Shown here one piece after another: positions 9,384 to 18,704 of a stretch of DNA of 64,000 nt. Made by a program: the position numbers and the translations under genes. The notes beneath the pieces are model-generated. The model was not told the DNA's origin, did not search any database, and worked only from the letters and a program-made list of their open reading frames with translations. The DNA is from JAEUTH01 sp039931675 (GTDB lineage Bacteria; Bacteroidota; Bacteroidia; AKYH767-A; OLB10). The stretch lies in contig JBDTRM010000020.1 in assembly GCA_039931675.1 (NCBI GenBank), positions 1 through 64,000 on the forward strand. Reading direction: 5' to 3'. How positions within the stretch are numbered: position 1 is the first letter of the stretch; each line of letters starts with the position of its first letter.

Positions 9384-9548
9384 GGAATAAGAATAGTGCA
9401 ATTTGAGTTTCTATAGTCCTGATAATTTAATCTCCTTTTAATCTTTGATTTACTGCTATCATTCTATAATAACAAATCTATAATAATTGTCACATTCAGA
9501 GCTTTCATGTTCATTTTGAATTAACAAAAATCGCCCTTGATTGATGTT

Positions 9549-9577
9549 TTGAAGCCAATGTAAAAACATTATGTTTG
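9549..9577 (+). promoter_or_regulatory. Bacteroidota-type promoter of the DUF6580-like gene
   Basis: TTG at 9549-9551, an 18-bp spacer and TATGTTTG at 9570-9577. The in-frame TTG at 9575 falls inside the -7 element, which argues for the ATG at 9602 as the true start. Confidence 0.65.
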
Positions 9578-9601
9578 CGCTCATTAATCACTCCCCATTT
9601 T

Positions 9602-10162
9602 ATGCAAAACAAGATCAACTTACGCACTGCTGTTTTAATCATCCTGATGCTTGGTGCTGCTTTAAGCAGAATGATTCCGCATCCATATAATTTTGCTCCT
9701 ATAGGTGCCTTAGGGTTATTCGGTGCAGCTTATTTTTCGCAAAGATGGCTGGCGATATTACTTCCACTTATTAGTTTATGGATAAGCGATATTGTGATCA
9801 ACAATACACTTTATGCAAAATATTATAACGGTTTTACAATTTTTTATGATGAGTGGTATTGGATTTATGGCACGCTTGCTTTAACATCAGTCATAGGATT
9901 CTATACTCTTAAAACAGTCAATGTAAAAACGGTTTTAGGATCATCGCTTATTGCATCAGCACTTTTTTTTCTGTTAACTAACTTTGCTTGCTGGCCGGGC
10001 AACAATTCTTACTCACAAAACTTGGATGGCTTGATGCAATGTTATGCTGCAGGAGTGCCATTTTTCAAAGGAACATTAGCTGGAAATCTTTTTTACTCAG
10101 CCCTCTTATTTGGAGGTTTTGAATTGGCTAAGAAAAATTTTCCTCTGTTGCAACCGGCATAA
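9602..10162 (+). CDS. Small integral membrane protein, DUF6580-like
   Basis: About 186 residues with five or so hydrophobic helices. The opening RTAVLIILMLGAALSRMIPHPYNFAPIGALGLFGAAYF and the closing FFKGTLAGNLFYSALLFGGFELA resemble the DUF6580 membrane family; the overall look recalls substrate-binding subunits of small transporters, but that is only an impression. The start at 9602 is supported by promoter position. It ends two bases before the stop of the convergent DinB-like gene. Function unknown. Confidence 0.65.
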   Translation: MQNKINLRTAVLIILMLGAALSRMIPHPYNFAPIGALGLFGAAYFSQRWLAILLPLISLWISDIVINNTLYAKYYNGFTIFYDEWYWIYGTLALTSVIGFYTLKTVNVKTVLGSSLIASALFFLLTNFACWPGNNSYSQNLDGLMQCYAAGVPFFKGTLAGNLFYSALLFGGFELAKKNFPLLQPA

Positions 10163-10164
10163 TT

Positions 10165-10647
10165 TTAATTCAAAAAGGCAAGTTGGCCCAAGTGATAGCC
10201 TTGATGAATTGATCTGCTGATAATAATGTTCAACTTATTACGGTGTGGTTCTTTTGCAAAATCTTCTGCCGAAACTGAATTGTGTTTTGTAAACCAATCA
10301 TCGGGTTGCATCTCATTAAAATGCTGGCTGAGCTTTGCATTTATTTCATTCCAATATTTTTTAAGATCACTTACTGAAGGTTTTTCCAAACCTGATTTAT
10401 CTTTATTGGCAATAAAAACATTTTCTAATTGAGGATATAACTTTTCTCCCAGACCTAATAATGGGAACATAGCATCATTAACAGCCGTAAGATGTCCGAT
10501 CAGATAAATTCCGCTGTTTCTTCCCGGTGCAACCTCTGCCATTAGTTGTTCATCGGTATGGGAAGCAAAAAGTTTGTCAACTTTTGCATTTTCCTTTTGC
10601 CAGGCATCTAATGCCATTTTAATAAATACTTGTTGTTGTGTTTGCAT
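10165..10647 (-). CDS. DinB-like four-helix protein
   Basis: A 160-residue cytosolic protein with the DinB/YfiT-like layout: a first helix followed by a conserved His (GHLTAVND), then a C-terminal HQGYHLGQL motif whose histidines would complete a divalent-metal site. Members include metal-dependent thiol transferases and many proteins of unknown function. No enzyme-specific feature could be recognised. It is convergent with, and almost touching, the upstream membrane protein gene. Confidence 0.7.
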   Translation of the reverse strand: MQTQQQVFIKMALDAWQKENAKVDKLFASHTDEQLMAEVAPGRNSGIYLIGHLTAVNDAMFPLLGLGEKLYPQLENVFIANKDKSGLEKPSVSDLKKYWNEINAKLSQHFNEMQPDDWFTKHNSVSAEDFAKEPHRNKLNIIISRSIHQGYHLGQLAFLN

Positions 10648-10794
10648 AAATTATATTTTGAAATAAGTGTTGTTTGATTTTAAAAATCAATCTTTAGATA
10701 TTAAATTGTGACTTGCTCAGACGAACTTATTTAACTCATATTTTAATTGATCTTTTTATCTCAAAATACAATTAAGAAAAATTGATTTCTCTTT

Positions 10795-11370
10795 TTATTC
10801 CTTTAATGCTTTCTCAATACTCCGTTCGGGTACTAACCACACTATCGCAACTAATAAAAAGATGCAACATGAAATGGTTGTATTATAATAAGCAAGAGGA
10901 ATGGCTGATGAATAAGCAACTATGGAGAAAATTCCTTTCCTGTTTAATTTATCAAATGCATTTTTAAAGGCATCATCCTGGTGATTTTTAATAATCGTTT
11001 GTTGTAGAATGGTAAATGCAATGCCGCATAACAGCAAGAGAACCGCATATACTACAACAGTATTTGTTGCAAAATGATTTTCGCCCATCCATGCAGTTGC
11101 AAAAGGAATCAATGACAACCAAAACAACAGGTTGCTGTTAGCCCAGATTATTCCTGAACTGGTATGTTTCATAGTATGCAACAGGTGATGGTGATTGCCC
11201 CAGTAAATTGCAATAAAAATAAAGCTCATCACGTAACTGATTAAAACCGGGGTTAATTCAATTAATGATTTCCACAGTGAATCATGCGGCACTTTTAATT
11301 CCAAAACCATAATGGTGATAATGATTGCTATTACACCATCACTGAACGCTTCGAGGCGATTTTTATTCAT
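10795..11370 (-). CDS. TMEM175-like potassium channel (DUF1211)
   Basis: This 191-residue membrane protein opens with MNKNRLEAFSDGVIAIIITIMVLEL. The RxxxFSDGV motif on the first helix is the signature of TMEM175 family channels, where the first helix lines the pore. About six hydrophobic segments fit the single six-helix repeat of bacterial members. The expected role is potassium leak across the inner membrane. It stands alone, with gaps on both sides. Confidence 0.85.
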   Translation of the reverse strand: MNKNRLEAFSDGVIAIIITIMVLELKVPHDSLWKSLIELTPVLISYVMSFIFIAIYWGNHHHLLHTMKHTSSGIIWANSNLLFWLSLIPFATAWMGENHFATNTVVVYAVLLLLCGIAFTILQQTIIKNHQDDAFKNAFDKLNRKGIFSIVAYSSAIPLAYYNTTISCCIFLLVAIVWLVPERSIEKALKE

Positions 11371-11390
11371 ACTATATAAACTATTGCACT

Positions 11391-11422
11391 AAAAAAGCCG
11401 CCCTTATGCAGAGCGGCTTTTT
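11391..11422 (-). terminator. Terminator of the 740-residue T9SS protein gene
   Basis: A stem of AAAAAGCCGC and GCGGCTTTTT arms with a short loop, lying directly downstream (minus strand) of the stop at 11442. Confidence 0.8.
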
Positions 11423-11441
11423 CAATTATAAAATATTGTTT

Positions 11442-13664
11442 TTAAAATTTCATTAATTTTGAAGTTGCCTGAGCATCTCCCGTTATTGCTTTGATGATGT
11501 AAGTACCGGCACCTAGATGACCAACGTTGATCACTTCATGATTTAAACCATTGATAACATTAAAGCTTGTTGCAAATACATTGCGTCCTGTGATATCATA
11601 AATAGTAACATTTGTTTTGCCATTTAAAATTGAATTAATTGTTACATCAATATTTTTATCATTATTAAAGAATGCACTGATGTTAAACTGAGATGATGTT
11701 ATTTCAGGAATTGCATTAGTACATAACGGATCACCTGCCACCAAAAGATTAATCATCACAGAAGCTCCGGTAGTGGTGCAAGCAGGGTCAAATGTAAGCG
11801 ATGTAACGGTACCTGTGCCTGTGGCATTACCGTAAACAACAGGTGTAAAATAATAAATACCTGCAGGGAAAGGTGACCCTGTATTAACCAATGTAGTGAT
11901 AAACGGATCGTTTGGAACCGGTATAACACCTGTTCCTCCGATATAGGTTACACCTGCTACATTAAGAGGATCGTTGCTTCCGCCAAGATCACCATCAGAA
12001 ACAATAACGCTGAAACCATGTGTAGTACCATCAGTTGGCGCTTTAGCACCGGCAACAGAAAAAACAAGCGTATCATTAAAGCAAACCAAAGGGTCATTGG
12101 CAGAAGGAGTACCGGCTGATATCAGTGGTGAACCACATGCCACTACACTTCCGGGGCAAAGGGTATCACCTGCATTTAACAGGTTAACCATTACCGAAGT
12201 CCCTGTTGTTGTGCACGTAGGGTCAAGTGTTATTGTTGTAATGTTTCCTGTACCAGTTGCATTACCAAAAACTACTGACGTGAAATAATATATTCCAGCC
12301 AAAAATATTGAACCATCATTAGTAAGAGTTACATTGGTTCCTGTTGCAATAACGCCAGTTCCGCCAACTACCGAAGGATCACTAAGCGGGTCAGGATTAC
12401 CGCTGATGTCAGCAGTTGAAACTATTACAGCAAAACCATGTGTAGCACCATCAATCGGAGCTACCGCATTGCTAACACTAAAAACAAGTGTATCATTAAA
12501 ACAAACCAAAGAGTCATTTACCGCTCCTGTACCTGCCGAAACTAATGGCGAACCGCAGTTAACAACCTCAAGTAATCCGTTAAATTTCCATGCTCCGCCT
12601 GTTGCCGCTGCTGCAAGAATATATTCGCCTGAAAAACCCGTAACAGAATCCGCAAAATCAATTGAAGTATGTGATCCTCCATCAATATCATTCCAGGTTA
12701 AACCATTGTCTAAACTAAATGAAGTGCCAAATCCACCTGTAGCACTTGAACCTGCACTAACAAAAATATCTTTACCCGGTACACCTGTAACATCGCCTGA
12801 AAAGAAATTACCTGTAGGAGTTATCGTAGTCCATGTTAATCCACCATCGTTGGTTGACACAATAAAATTGCCCCCTGCACTTGCCTGCACAACTAAGCCA
12901 TTAAGCGAATCAGTAAATGCAACAACAGAAATATCCTGGCGACCACCACCGGTAAGGTTATTTGCAGGTAAGCCTGTAGCACTTTTTGTCCAGTTATTTC
13001 CTCCGTCAGTTGAACGGTAAACATCGCCATAAGTAGTTCCAAACCAGATATAACCATCAATAGCATCATAAAGATTGGTAATACCAAATTCAGCAGGATC
13101 AGTTATTGCAGGTAAATTTGCAGGAGGCACCGCTACCCAGGTAGCACCTGAATCAGTCGTAAGATAGATATCATACTTTCCTGTTGCTGCTGTAGGACCA
13201 ACAGGATCGCCCATAGCAATACCATTTTGTGCATTCCAAAAATAAACAAAATCTGCAAAAGCAGTCAGGCCTGTAAACATATTAGAACCTACTTGTGTCC
13301 AATTTGTTCCACCATCAGTGGTTTTGTAAACTTTTCCACCTGCCGAAGTCGGAAAAAACATTGATACGTAAGCAGTCGTATCGTCTAAAGGATAAATGTT
13401 GGAGGTTCGCAAAGTTGTTGGAGTACAGTTAACTACACCTTTTGTCCAGGTTGTACCTCCGTCAATTGTTCGCACAAAGTCCCTTGTTTGAGTACCGGTT
13501 CCCGCTGCAACACTGATAGTTGTGCCCCATGCGGTATTTGCATTAACTGCTTCAACTCTATCCATATAACCTTCGTAAACCAAAGGAACATTTTGATTTA
13601 TCCACTGAGCATTTGCAGCGAATGCGGATAGAATAATAATTGCTGTAAGTAATCTTTTTTTCAT
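11442..13664 (-). CDS. Secreted T9SS cargo with YCF48/BNR-like propeller and two tandem repeats
   Basis: A 740-residue protein with a signal peptide (MKKRLLTAIIILSAFAANAQ). Residues about 20-360 contain repeated TxDGGxTWT motifs of the YCF48/BNR-type beta propeller. Residues about 365-510 and 515-645 are two similar modules, each beginning CGSPL(V/I)SAGT and containing NDPLVCFNDTLVFSV and TTTGxSVM. The last 75 residues (TNVTIYDITGRNVF to ATSKLMKF) form a T9SS type A sorting domain that directs export across the outer membrane and surface attachment or release. Target unknown. It appears to be a single-gene unit with its own terminator. Confidence 0.8.
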   Translation of the reverse strand: MKKRLLTAIIILSAFAANAQWINQNVPLVYEGYMDRVEAVNANTAWGTTISVAAGTGTQTRDFVRTIDGGTTWTKGVVNCTPTTLRTSNIYPLDDTTAYVSMFFPTSAGGKVYKTTDGGTNWTQVGSNMFTGLTAFADFVYFWNAQNGIAMGDPVGPTAATGKYDIYLTTDSGATWVAVPPANLPAITDPAEFGITNLYDAIDGYIWFGTTYGDVYRSTDGGNNWTKSATGLPANNLTGGGRQDISVVAFTDSLNGLVVQASAGGNFIVSTNDGGLTWTTITPTGNFFSGDVTGVPGKDIFVSAGSSATGGFGTSFSLDNGLTWNDIDGGSHTSIDFADSVTGFSGEYILAAAATGGAWKFNGLLEVVNCGSPLVSAGTGAVNDSLVCFNDTLVFSVSNAVAPIDGATHGFAVIVSTADISGNPDPLSDPSVVGGTGVIATGTNVTLTNDGSIFLAGIYYFTSVVFGNATGTGNITTITLDPTCTTTGTSVMVNLLNAGDTLCPGSVVACGSPLISAGTPSANDPLVCFNDTLVFSVAGAKAPTDGTTHGFSVIVSDGDLGGSNDPLNVAGVTYIGGTGVIPVPNDPFITTLVNTGSPFPAGIYYFTPVVYGNATGTGTVTSLTFDPACTTTGASVMINLLVAGDPLCTNAIPEITSSQFNISAFFNNDKNIDVTINSILNGKTNVTIYDITGRNVFATSFNVINGLNHEVINVGHLGAGTYIIKAITGDAQATSKLMKF

Positions 13665-13854
13665 TGTATTTTATTTTACGTGTTTTTGATTTGCGCCAAA
13701 AGTAAAAATATTTTTATGCAATATTGTTTTGAATTGTTTTTAAACTGTTTTAATCATGAATTTTTACCGTTTCTTAACACGATATGGGATTTATTAATTT
13801 TTTATTTCTGTTATTGGAATTCACAAAATATATTGCACCATTAAAATCATTATT

Positions 13855-14955
13855 ATGAAAAACCTGCTGATAATTTTATTTATGCTGCTAAGTACTGCAA
13901 TTCTGAATGCTCAAAACCTATCTGCATACATTGCCTACAACGATAATCTCAACGTATTTGACGAAGGCACTTTCAGCAAGCCCGAACTCACTAAGGTTAC
14001 TAAATTATTTGTTGGTTATAATTATATAGCTTATGTAAGTTTTGACAACAAGCTGAAATTTTATTGGCGAAAAAATCTGAATGATATTAACGAAGCCGCT
14101 TTTTTAGACAAAGCAATGCCCTCAAAATATTTGTTTGCTTACCTGATGGGCAAACAGTTAAAGGTAATAGATAAGGGAAAAGATCGTACACTAAGTAACT
14201 GGTGCGAAAAAGTGGTTACTACCGATAGTCTTGTTGGATATTATGACGACAATAAAAGTCAGCACTTCATTTATTATAATGGCGATACTTATGCGCTTGA
14301 TGATGTGCTCAATCGCACATCCGATTTACTTAATAATGATAATGCCGCTATTGGCAATAACACTTTTCTATACGTGAATTCTTTTCAGAAGTTGAAAGTA
14401 ATGTATCGGGGCGAGTTTTACGAACTCATAGATTATACTCCCGAAGTAAAATTTAAAGCCGGAACCGATATTTGCGTTTATAACAATTTTGATTTGACCG
14501 CTTTCAAAGCTTATTGTAACGGATTAGAATATACTATTGAAACTACCATTCCGCAATCTTACAAGTTAGGCAATGGCATGGTGGCCTATGTTGATGGAGT
14601 TAATCAATTCAAAGTTTTTTACAACAACAAAAAAATAAATTTGTTAAGCACTGTTCCTGCCAACTATGAAGTGGTTGACAGCATTATTCAGTATAATGAT
14701 AATGTAAATAACTGGTATGTATTCTATGCTGGCAAATCATACCAACTGCTAAACTATGTACCCAGGCTGATGAAAATTTCACAAGGCACTGTGGCTTATA
14801 TTGATAACTTAGGAAGGCTGATGGTTTTTCAAAATGGAGCTTCAAAAATTATTTCGCAGGAGATAGTAACATCTTTTGAAGTAAATGGAAATGTAGTGAC
14901 CTATACACTTGGCGAACACGATGTAAAGGTTTACTGGAACGGGACTACTTACTAA
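13855..14955 (+). CDS. Secreted repeat protein of unknown function (propeller-like)
   Basis: A 366-residue protein with a clear signal peptide (MKNLLIILFMLLSTAILNAQ). The mature part consists of at least seven irregular repeats of about 45 residues. Each holds a YxDNxxxxKVFYxGK-like core (for example AYNDNLNVFDEGTF, AYVDGVNQFKVFYNNKK, AYIDNLGRLMVFQNGA) followed by a V(P/T)xxYxx strand. The spacing suggests a beta propeller. No sorting domain or lipobox is present, so it is probably periplasmic or released. I do not recognise the family. Confidence 0.65.
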   Translation: MKNLLIILFMLLSTAILNAQNLSAYIAYNDNLNVFDEGTFSKPELTKVTKLFVGYNYIAYVSFDNKLKFYWRKNLNDINEAAFLDKAMPSKYLFAYLMGKQLKVIDKGKDRTLSNWCEKVVTTDSLVGYYDDNKSQHFIYYNGDTYALDDVLNRTSDLLNNDNAAIGNNTFLYVNSFQKLKVMYRGEFYELIDYTPEVKFKAGTDICVYNNFDLTAFKAYCNGLEYTIETTIPQSYKLGNGMVAYVDGVNQFKVFYNNKKINLLSTVPANYEVVDSIIQYNDNVNNWYVFYAGKSYQLLNYVPRLMKISQGTVAYIDNLGRLMVFQNGASKIISQEIVTSFEVNGNVVTYTLGEHDVKVYWNGTTY

Positions 14956-14964
14956 AACCGCCTC

Positions 14965-15112
14965 TGTCATCCTGTAAGGAACTTGTGCAAAAAAGAACGA
15001 ACGGCTGTACTTGTTCAATTGGTTGCTTGAAACCGAACTTTCTTTCAATCAAACAATTGTGTGTATTCAAAGAATTCGTTTCCAAACACAGAAGTTCCTT
15101 TCAGGATGACAT
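14965..15112. repeat. Copy of the GTCATCCTG...CAGGATGAC inverted-repeat element
   Basis: About 148 bp. The left end TGTCATCCTGTAAGGAACTT and right end AAGTTCCTTTCAGGATGACA are inverted copies. The same ends occur in the elements between the molybdenum-cofactor genes (24.1-24.3, 26.1-26.2 and 27.8 kb). No coding capacity. Confidence 0.75.
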
Positions 15113-15129
15113 GAACGAGATTACATGTT

Positions 15130-17115
15130 TTACTTAACCATCTCGCGCCATTGTTGCACCAATCCTTCATTAACAGCAAAGCCATTTGAACGTGCTACAT
15201 CAGCATATCGAACAGCATTTGCAAAATCGTTTTTATGTGAATATGCCTGTGCAATATCAAAATAAATTTGCGGACTCATTACACGATTTGTTTCCCGGCC
15301 TGCCACTTCAATATATTTATTGAAATAATTAATTGCCTCATCAAACTTACCTGTTTCCGTACTCAACAAACCGAGGTTGCGGTAAGCATCTTTAAAATCA
15401 GGATTAATGCTGAGCGCTTTATTATAATCGGCAATTGCTGCTTCGCGATGTTGCAGCATGGCATTTAAATTTCCGCGGTTACCATAAGCTTCAAACATTT
15501 CAGGTTTCAACTCGATGGAACGCGTAAAGTCCATCATGGCCGAATCCGTTTTATTTAAAATTGCATACACAATTCCACGATTGACTAATGCATTCTCGGC
15601 TTTTGGTTTTAACTGAATGGCTTTATTGAGGTTAGTCATGGCAAGATCATACTTGCCTTGCTGCCTGTAAATATCGCCAAGTATGGCATAAGGCTCCATG
15701 TAATCGTTTTTAAGTTCAATGGCTTTGTTCAGATCAGGCATAGCGAGATCAAATTTCTCCAGTGTTTTATATTCATTGCCCCTGTTGTTATAGGCTACAG
15801 GAATTTTCGGATTTCCTTTAATCACATCAGTCCAGAAGCTAATACTGTCTTTCCACACTGCGCAACGTTCACGTGTATAAGCTATTAACCAGATTGAATA
15901 TACTGCCGTACCCCCATAAATTAAAAATTTAACCGTATTTGAATTATTATATTTATTCATCAGGTTAACCATGCCTATACCAATCAAAAGATTTAAACCA
16001 ACACTCGGTATGTAACTGTATCGTTCGCTAAACAAAGTAGGACCAACAGGTAAAATCTGCAGCACGAGAATTACTGAGGCTACAAAAAATCCACCGGCAA
16101 ATACTACATGCTTAGTAAATTTTAATGAATAGAAAACGGCAACAGCAAGTAATAAAATTATAACAGCCGAAATATAATATGAGTTGGGAATGCCTCCGTT
16201 TACAATATCAGGATATTGATAATAACCTGATAACTGAAAAGGAAAAATCAATTTAATAACGTACATCAACAGATTCTGGCAGCCGAAGAAAACCCTGTCT
16301 ATCTGTGAATAAAAGGTGTCAACATCTATAGAACCTGTTTTGGCTGCATTTCTTGCCGCTATATAACCCATGATGCCAGCAACTATTACAAAGGGAAGTT
16401 TTTCAAGTATGGCGCGCAAATCAATTTTACGACCCAGATACCAGTCAGCAAGAAATAAAACCGGGATGAGCGACACTGCCATTGTTTTTGAAAAAATACT
16501 AAGAACAAAAAGCAAAAGAGAAACAACATATAAGGTAAAAGTTAAATTTCCCTTGACATATTTTACGTAAGCGATTAACGAGGCAAATAAAAACATCGAA
16601 TACAAAAGATCTTTTCGCTCTGCCGCCCAGGCCACAGATTCCACGTGCATGGGGTGAATGCCAAACAGCAATGCAGTTACAAAGCTTATCCATTTATTAC
16701 CGCTTACCGCATAAGCCAGCCAAAGCACCAAAGCGGTGTTTATTAAATGTTGTATTAAACTCACCCAATGATAACCCGCTGCATCCAATCCAAAAAAGTG
16801 ATACTCAACAGCGTAAGAAAAAATCTGTATGGGCTGATAGTTGGCAAAATAAGTTTCAGTAAATATCCTTTTAATGTTAGCTGCGCTAAGGCTTTTGATT
16901 AAAGGATTATTGGTTATGTAAGTAGGATCATCCCAATTAGTTAATTGATTTTTAGTGATACCGAAATAAGCTATAAACGTTGCTATTAATATCACGCCAA
17001 GCCCTGCCCATAACTGCCAATTAACCTCAGCATGTTTTTGCTGCTGCTTTTTTGAAACGGGTGCAGCCTGTTTTTTCTTAACTGCTTTATTTTTATCAAC
17101 TAATGGTTTAGCCAT
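15130..17115 (-). CDS. TMTC-like multi-pass membrane protein with C-terminal TPRs
   Basis: Starting at MAKPLVDKNK gives 661 residues; an upstream in-frame extension is not credible. One membrane helix (about 34-51) precedes a loop with NWDDPTYITNN (60-70), whose acidic pair is typical of GT-C glycosyltransferases. About ten hydrophobic helices follow, with HPMHVES at 154-160 and ERKD at 166-169. These match the TMTC / DUF1736-type O-mannosyltransferase family. The last 230 residues are tandem TPRs (YNNRGNEYKTLEKFDLAMPD and similar). A polyprenyl-sugar-dependent protein glycosylation role is inferred from the family. Divergent from the BatA fragment upstream. Confidence 0.75.
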   Translation of the reverse strand: MAKPLVDKNKAVKKKQAAPVSKKQQQKHAEVNWQLWAGLGVILIATFIAYFGITKNQLTNWDDPTYITNNPLIKSLSAANIKRIFTETYFANYQPIQIFSYAVEYHFFGLDAAGYHWVSLIQHLINTALVLWLAYAVSGNKWISFVTALLFGIHPMHVESVAWAAERKDLLYSMFLFASLIAYVKYVKGNLTFTLYVVSLLLFVLSIFSKTMAVSLIPVLFLADWYLGRKIDLRAILEKLPFVIVAGIMGYIAARNAAKTGSIDVDTFYSQIDRVFFGCQNLLMYVIKLIFPFQLSGYYQYPDIVNGGIPNSYYISAVIILLLAVAVFYSLKFTKHVVFAGGFFVASVILVLQILPVGPTLFSERYSYIPSVGLNLLIGIGMVNLMNKYNNSNTVKFLIYGGTAVYSIWLIAYTRERCAVWKDSISFWTDVIKGNPKIPVAYNNRGNEYKTLEKFDLAMPDLNKAIELKNDYMEPYAILGDIYRQQGKYDLAMTNLNKAIQLKPKAENALVNRGIVYAILNKTDSAMMDFTRSIELKPEMFEAYGNRGNLNAMLQHREAAIADYNKALSINPDFKDAYRNLGLLSTETGKFDEAINYFNKYIEVAGRETNRVMSPQIYFDIAQAYSHKNDFANAVRYADVARSNGFAVNEGLVQQWREMVK

Positions 17116-17175
17116 AATTCTGAAAGTGGGGTTATAAGGCAAACATATAGAAATTAGAGGAAACGCAAAACCTTG

Positions 17176-17360
17176 ATGTGTCTTCGTTTGTCTATCCCGA
17201 ATTTCCTTTTGCACTTTTTCTTATTGCTATCCCCGTTATTATTCACCTGTTTAATTTCCGCAGATTTAAAAAAGTTGGGTTTACCAATATTCGGTTTTTA
17301 AAAGAGTTAAAAGAGGAAAGCAATTCGCGCAGCAAATTGAAGCACGTATTGATTCCTTGA
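17176..17360 (+). pseudogene. Frameshifted 5' fragment of the BatA/vWA gene
   Basis: Positions 17176-17355 align with the first ~180 bp of the intact gene at 19274, with roughly 90% identity by eye. The aligned ATG is followed by CTTCGTTTG where the intact gene has CTTCGTTTTG, so one T is missing in codon 5. The reading frame after the loss matches residues 6-58 of the intact protein (FVYPEF...HLFNFRRFKKV...NSRSKLKH) and then ends in TGA. It has the double-helix start but no vWA domain. It is a decayed duplicate, not a functional gene. Confidence 0.85.
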
Positions 17361-17390
17361 AAAACCTTGTCAAATCAATGTTTTGAATAA

Positions 17391-17419
17391 GACAAAATTT
17401 GTATGATACACATTTTGTC
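17391..17419. promoter_or_regulatory. 29-bp palindrome overlapping the -33 element of the ATPase promoter
   Basis: GACAAAAT at 17391-17398 mirrors ATTTTGTC at 17412-17419; the core TGTATnATACA is also symmetric. Only one mismatched pair is seen. It contains the TTTTG used as the -33 element, so a bound protein would block transcription. Three related copies lie after the gene (18600-18704). Confidence 0.75.
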
Positions 17420-17443
17420 CTATTGATTTTACGATTACATTTG
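17413..17443 (+). promoter_or_regulatory. Promoter of the ATPase gene
   Basis: TTTTG at 17413-17417, an 18-bp spacer, then TACATTTG at 17436-17443, a good TTG/TAnnTTTG pair. The ATG lies 21 bp downstream. Confidence 0.65.
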
Positions 17444-17463
17444 CAGTCTTAAATGAATCAAAT

Positions 17464-18585
17464 ATGGACCAGGAAAGTTTGCAAGTAGGAAAACCGGTAA
17501 CCGGAAAAGACTTTATAGGAAGAGAAGAAGAAATACGCCTGATGATGCAATTGCTTGCGCAAGGGCAAAGTATTGTATTGATAGCTCCGCGCAGGTACGG
17601 CAAAACATCATTAGTGAATGAGGTGCTGAGGCGTCTTGAAAACAAAGGGTTTTATACGGTTTATGTGGATATATTTTCAAATCCGACTATGGAAGGATTG
17701 GCATCTGATATAACTAAGCAGGTTTTAGCAAATAAGCGGCTTGATAAAGCATTTTCAAATTTCGTTAAAAGCGTTAAAGATGTTGCGAAAAATATTCAGT
17801 TCCGAACTGAATTGCATGACTTTGAATTTATGCTGGGATTTAATGAAAGGCATCGCGATGAAAATCTCCTGCTGGATGAAAGTATTGGATTTATTGAACT
17901 TTTTTCAAAAAAAAATAATAAGCGAATGGTCGCTGCTTTTGATGAGTTCGGGGATTTGAAAAAATATGGCAGCGAGAAAACTGTAAAGCTTTTCCGTTCA
18001 AGAATTCAAACGCATAAAAATGCCAGTTATATTTTTTCGGGCAGCTATGAATCTGTGATGAATGAATTGTTTGTTACTCCGCGCTCACCGTTTTATCGTT
18101 TTGCAAGGATCATTCAATTGCGTGGAATCAGCAAGGAGATATTTGCACAGCATATTTCGGAGAAGTTGAATTCGAACAAGCAAAAAATTACCAATGATGC
18201 TTTGAACGAAGTTTATGATTTTACAAACGGACATCCGTACTACACACAATTGATGCTTCAGCAAATGGTTTTGTTTTATCAAAAATCAAAAGAGATTGGC
18301 AAACACGAAATAGGTGCCATTAAAAATGATTTGCTGACCATTGAAATAAATTACATTGAAAAAACCTGGGAAGAGTTAAGCAAGACAAAAGAATCCATCC
18401 CTGTCCTTCTTGCCCTTGTTGAAAAACGCGAACCTGTGTATGCCGCTACAGCAAAGCATCCCGGGAATACAGCACGGGCTTTAAGAAAATTAATTCACAA
18501 CGGCACACTTTATAAAGATGGCAGCACCTATCGGTTCAATGATCCGTTGCTTTTACTTTGGATTGAAAAAAATATCATAAAATAA
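17464..18585 (+). CDS. Arch_ATPase-type (STAND superfamily, MNS-like) P-loop NTPase
   Basis: A 373-residue cytosolic protein. The opening VGKPVTGKDFIGREEEI is the usual lead-in of archaeal-ATPase (PF01637-like) proteins. Walker A is APRRYGKTSL (41-50), Walker B is VAAFDEFGDL (156-165) and a sensor-type strand reads YIFSGSYES. The C-terminal quarter (KREPVYAATAKHPGNTARALRKL, then DPLLLLWIEK) looks like a winged helix. Such proteins are common, often multi-copy and of unknown role in bacteria. It is a single-gene unit flanked by four related 29-bp palindromes and by a duplication of the neighbouring BatA gene start. These suggest autoregulation and acquisition as a unit (inference). Confidence 0.8.
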   Translation: MDQESLQVGKPVTGKDFIGREEEIRLMMQLLAQGQSIVLIAPRRYGKTSLVNEVLRRLENKGFYTVYVDIFSNPTMEGLASDITKQVLANKRLDKAFSNFVKSVKDVAKNIQFRTELHDFEFMLGFNERHRDENLLLDESIGFIELFSKKNNKRMVAAFDEFGDLKKYGSEKTVKLFRSRIQTHKNASYIFSGSYESVMNELFVTPRSPFYRFARIIQLRGISKEIFAQHISEKLNSNKQKITNDALNEVYDFTNGHPYYTQLMLQQMVLFYQKSKEIGKHEIGAIKNDLLTIEINYIEKTWEELSKTKESIPVLLALVEKREPVYAATAKHPGNTARALRKLIHNGTLYKDGSTYRFNDPLLLLWIEKNIIK

Positions 18586-18599
18586 TTTTTAAAGGTTGA

Positions 18600-18704
18600 A
18601 ATCAAACGTGTATGAGACACATTTTGTTCTGCTATGAGACCAAACGTGTATGAGACATATTTTGTCTGATGATAAGACAAAACATGTATGAGACAGATTA
18701 TGTC
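18600..18704. repeat. Three tandem 29-bp palindromic repeats, 38-bp period
   Basis: Copies lie at 18600-18628, 18638-18666 and 18676-18704, each with a TGTATGAGACA core and imperfect GACaAAA / TTTTGTC arms. They match the promoter palindrome at 17391-17419. Start-to-start spacing is exactly 38 bp in both steps. This is an iteron-like array, not a CRISPR: the 9-bp gaps are too short for spacers. Confidence 0.75.

Noticed and set aside
12334..13020. Plus-strand frame opposite the 740-residue T9SS gene
   Set aside because: Low-complexity Pro/Val/Thr-rich shadow of the T9SS repeat region; no start signal or domain.
18600..18704. Possible small CRISPR array (three ~29-bp repeats)
   Set aside because: The 'spacers' are only 9 bp, the repeats are palindromic and a matching copy overlaps the ATPase promoter; no cas genes are seen.
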